Shown here one piece after another: positions 32,696 through 33,150 of a stretch of 33,150 nucleotides of DNA. This stretch comes from Oscillospiraceae bacterium (lineage in GTDB: Bacteria > Bacillota > Clostridia > Oscillospirales > Oscillospiraceae). A program made the translations under genes and the position numbers. A model generated the notes under the pieces. That model ran no database searches. It was given only the letters and a program-made list of their open reading frames with translations, and was not told the origin of the DNA. Location of the stretch: NCBI GenBank assembly GCA_910575695.1, contig CAJTGJ010000036.1, positions 1 to 33,150 of the forward strand. The letters are read 5' to 3'. The stretch's first letter is position 1, and the number at the start of each line of letters is the position of its first letter.

Positions 32696-32987
32696 CCTGT
32701 TCATCCTCCTTGATCTCAGAAGTGTTGTTGTCACGGCCAGCCTGCATCCCCGGCGCGCCCGCACCCGGCATGGCAGCCGGGGCGGGGAACAGCCCGCCTT
32801 GCAGGGCTTTCAGGACCTCCGCAAGCTGGTCCGGGGTCAGGTTCTGCGCCCGCACCATCTCATGGATCTCCGTGTTCTCCTGCTGGATATACTTCTGGCA
32901 AAGTTCCTTGTAGCGGGCGTCCCACTGGTCGCGCTTCTCCTTTGCGCGGTCCCGGTCGGCCCCGATCCTGTCCAGTTTCTCGCTCAT
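32685..32987 (-). CDS. DUF4315-like protein
   Basis: A 100-residue protein, MSEKLDRIGADRDRAKEKRD. It is a coiled-coil pattern with QKYIQQENTEIHEMVRAQNL then TPDQLAEVLKALQGG, the DUF4315 hallmark. The Pro/Ala/Gly tail ends GRDNNTSEIKEDEQDEI. Start 32987 with AAAGGAG. It overlaps CD1107 by 11 bases and follows the NlpC/P60 gene by 11 bases. Confidence 0.85.
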   Translation of the reverse strand: MSEKLDRIGADRDRAKEKRDQWDARYKELCQKYIQQENTEIHEMVRAQNLTPDQLAEVLKALQGGLFPAPAAMPGAGAPGMQAGRDNNTSEIKEDEQDEI

Positions 32988-32998
32988 TTTTGCTCCTT

Positions 32999-33150
32999 TC
33001 ACCTGATGCGCCCGAAGCATAGGAAGTGGTTCTGCCAATAGTTACTCTCGGTGCTGGCGTAGGAGATGGGATTTCCGCAGTGGATCATCATCCCATCGCC
33101 CACATAGATGCCCACATGGGTGGCGTCGCTGGGGTCCGGGGCGTCGTAGG
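32999..33150 (-). CDS. NlpC/P60 cell-wall hydrolase, C-terminal end (CD1108-like)
   Basis: The last 50 codons of a gene that enters from the right edge. THVGIYVGDGMMIHCGNPIS contains the NlpC/P60 catalytic His (HVGIYVG) and a following H/N region; the stop is at 33001-32999. Enzymes of this type cut peptidoglycan to open the wall for the conjugation channel. The catalytic Cys is outside the window. Confidence 0.85.
   Translation of the reverse strand, partial: YDAPDPSDATHVGIYVGDGMMIHCGNPISYASTESNYWQNHFLCFGRIR

Noticed and set aside
1..33150. CRISPR arrays, tRNA, rRNA and element attachment sites
   Set aside because: No regularly spaced repeats, no cloverleaf or rRNA-like stretch and no terminal repeat pair seen; the element ends are outside the window.

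Overview
The window is most of the accessory and mobilisation half of an integrative conjugative element of the Tn1549/CTn type. Such elements are common in gut Clostridia (Lachnospiraceae, Oscillospiraceae). The assignment rests on the gene set and order: a TndX-like large serine recombinase, a MOBP-type relaxase with MobC, a CHC2 primase-like protein, a giant ArdC-like/methylase/SNF2 protein with TnpV, the TTRAP, YodL/DUF4316 and DUF3848 proteins, a C5 methyltransferase, TopB, and then CD1107 (DUF4366), DUF4315 and an NlpC/P60 hydrolase. The backbone is clearly GC-rich; two inserts are visibly AT-rich. Both element ends lie outside the window. No tRNA, rRNA or CRISPR was seen.

Layout. (a) 1-4283, minus strand: the N-terminal part of the recombinase, a small conserved protein, a radical SAM protein, two ParB/Srx-fold-like proteins (motifs DGQHT and GHNR) and a MazF/PemK toxin-like protein. 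The last three are coupled by overlapping stop and start codons. (b) 4284-6768: regulatory zone with two XRE repressor-like genes, a SLOG/YspA-like gene, three terminators, promoter elements and repeats. (c) 7165-9233, plus strand, AT-rich at first: cargo operon of a TetR regulator with a near-perfect promoter and twin operators, a membrane-anchored M23 peptidase, and a winged-helix regulator whose best start is frameshifted. (d) 9411-10180: a small HTH gene, then seven consecutive hairpins in about 180 bp (candidate oriT), then a strong minus-strand terminator. (e) 10181-14200, minus strand: relaxase, primase-like gene, small membrane protein and MobC, interrupted by an AT-rich plus-strand insert (about 12362-13260) encoding a membrane-tethered protein with a degenerate phospholipase-D-like pattern. 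(f) 14197-29770, minus strand: giant polyvalent DNA-processing protein with TnpV nested in another frame, TTRAP, YodL/DUF4316, hypothetical, DUF3848, XF1762-like, C5 methyltransferase and TopB, nearly all translationally coupled. (g) 29825-33150, minus strand: terminator, HEXXH metallopeptidase, hypothetical, a 45-residue membrane peptide, CD1107, DUF4315 and the C-terminus of an NlpC/P60 hydrolase, entering the type IV secretion module to the right.

How they work together (inference from families). The recombinase excises and inserts the element. Relaxase plus MobC nick oriT. TopB, the primase-like protein and the giant SNF2/methylase protein process or protect the transferred strand. NlpC/P60, CD1107 and DUF4315 belong to the cell-envelope channel. 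The XRE, TetR and winged-helix genes are control points. The most promising less-described items are the radical SAM/DGQHT/ParB-like/MazF cluster, the nested TnpV gene, the PLD-like insert, the hairpin array and the multi-repeat target region of the methyltransferase.
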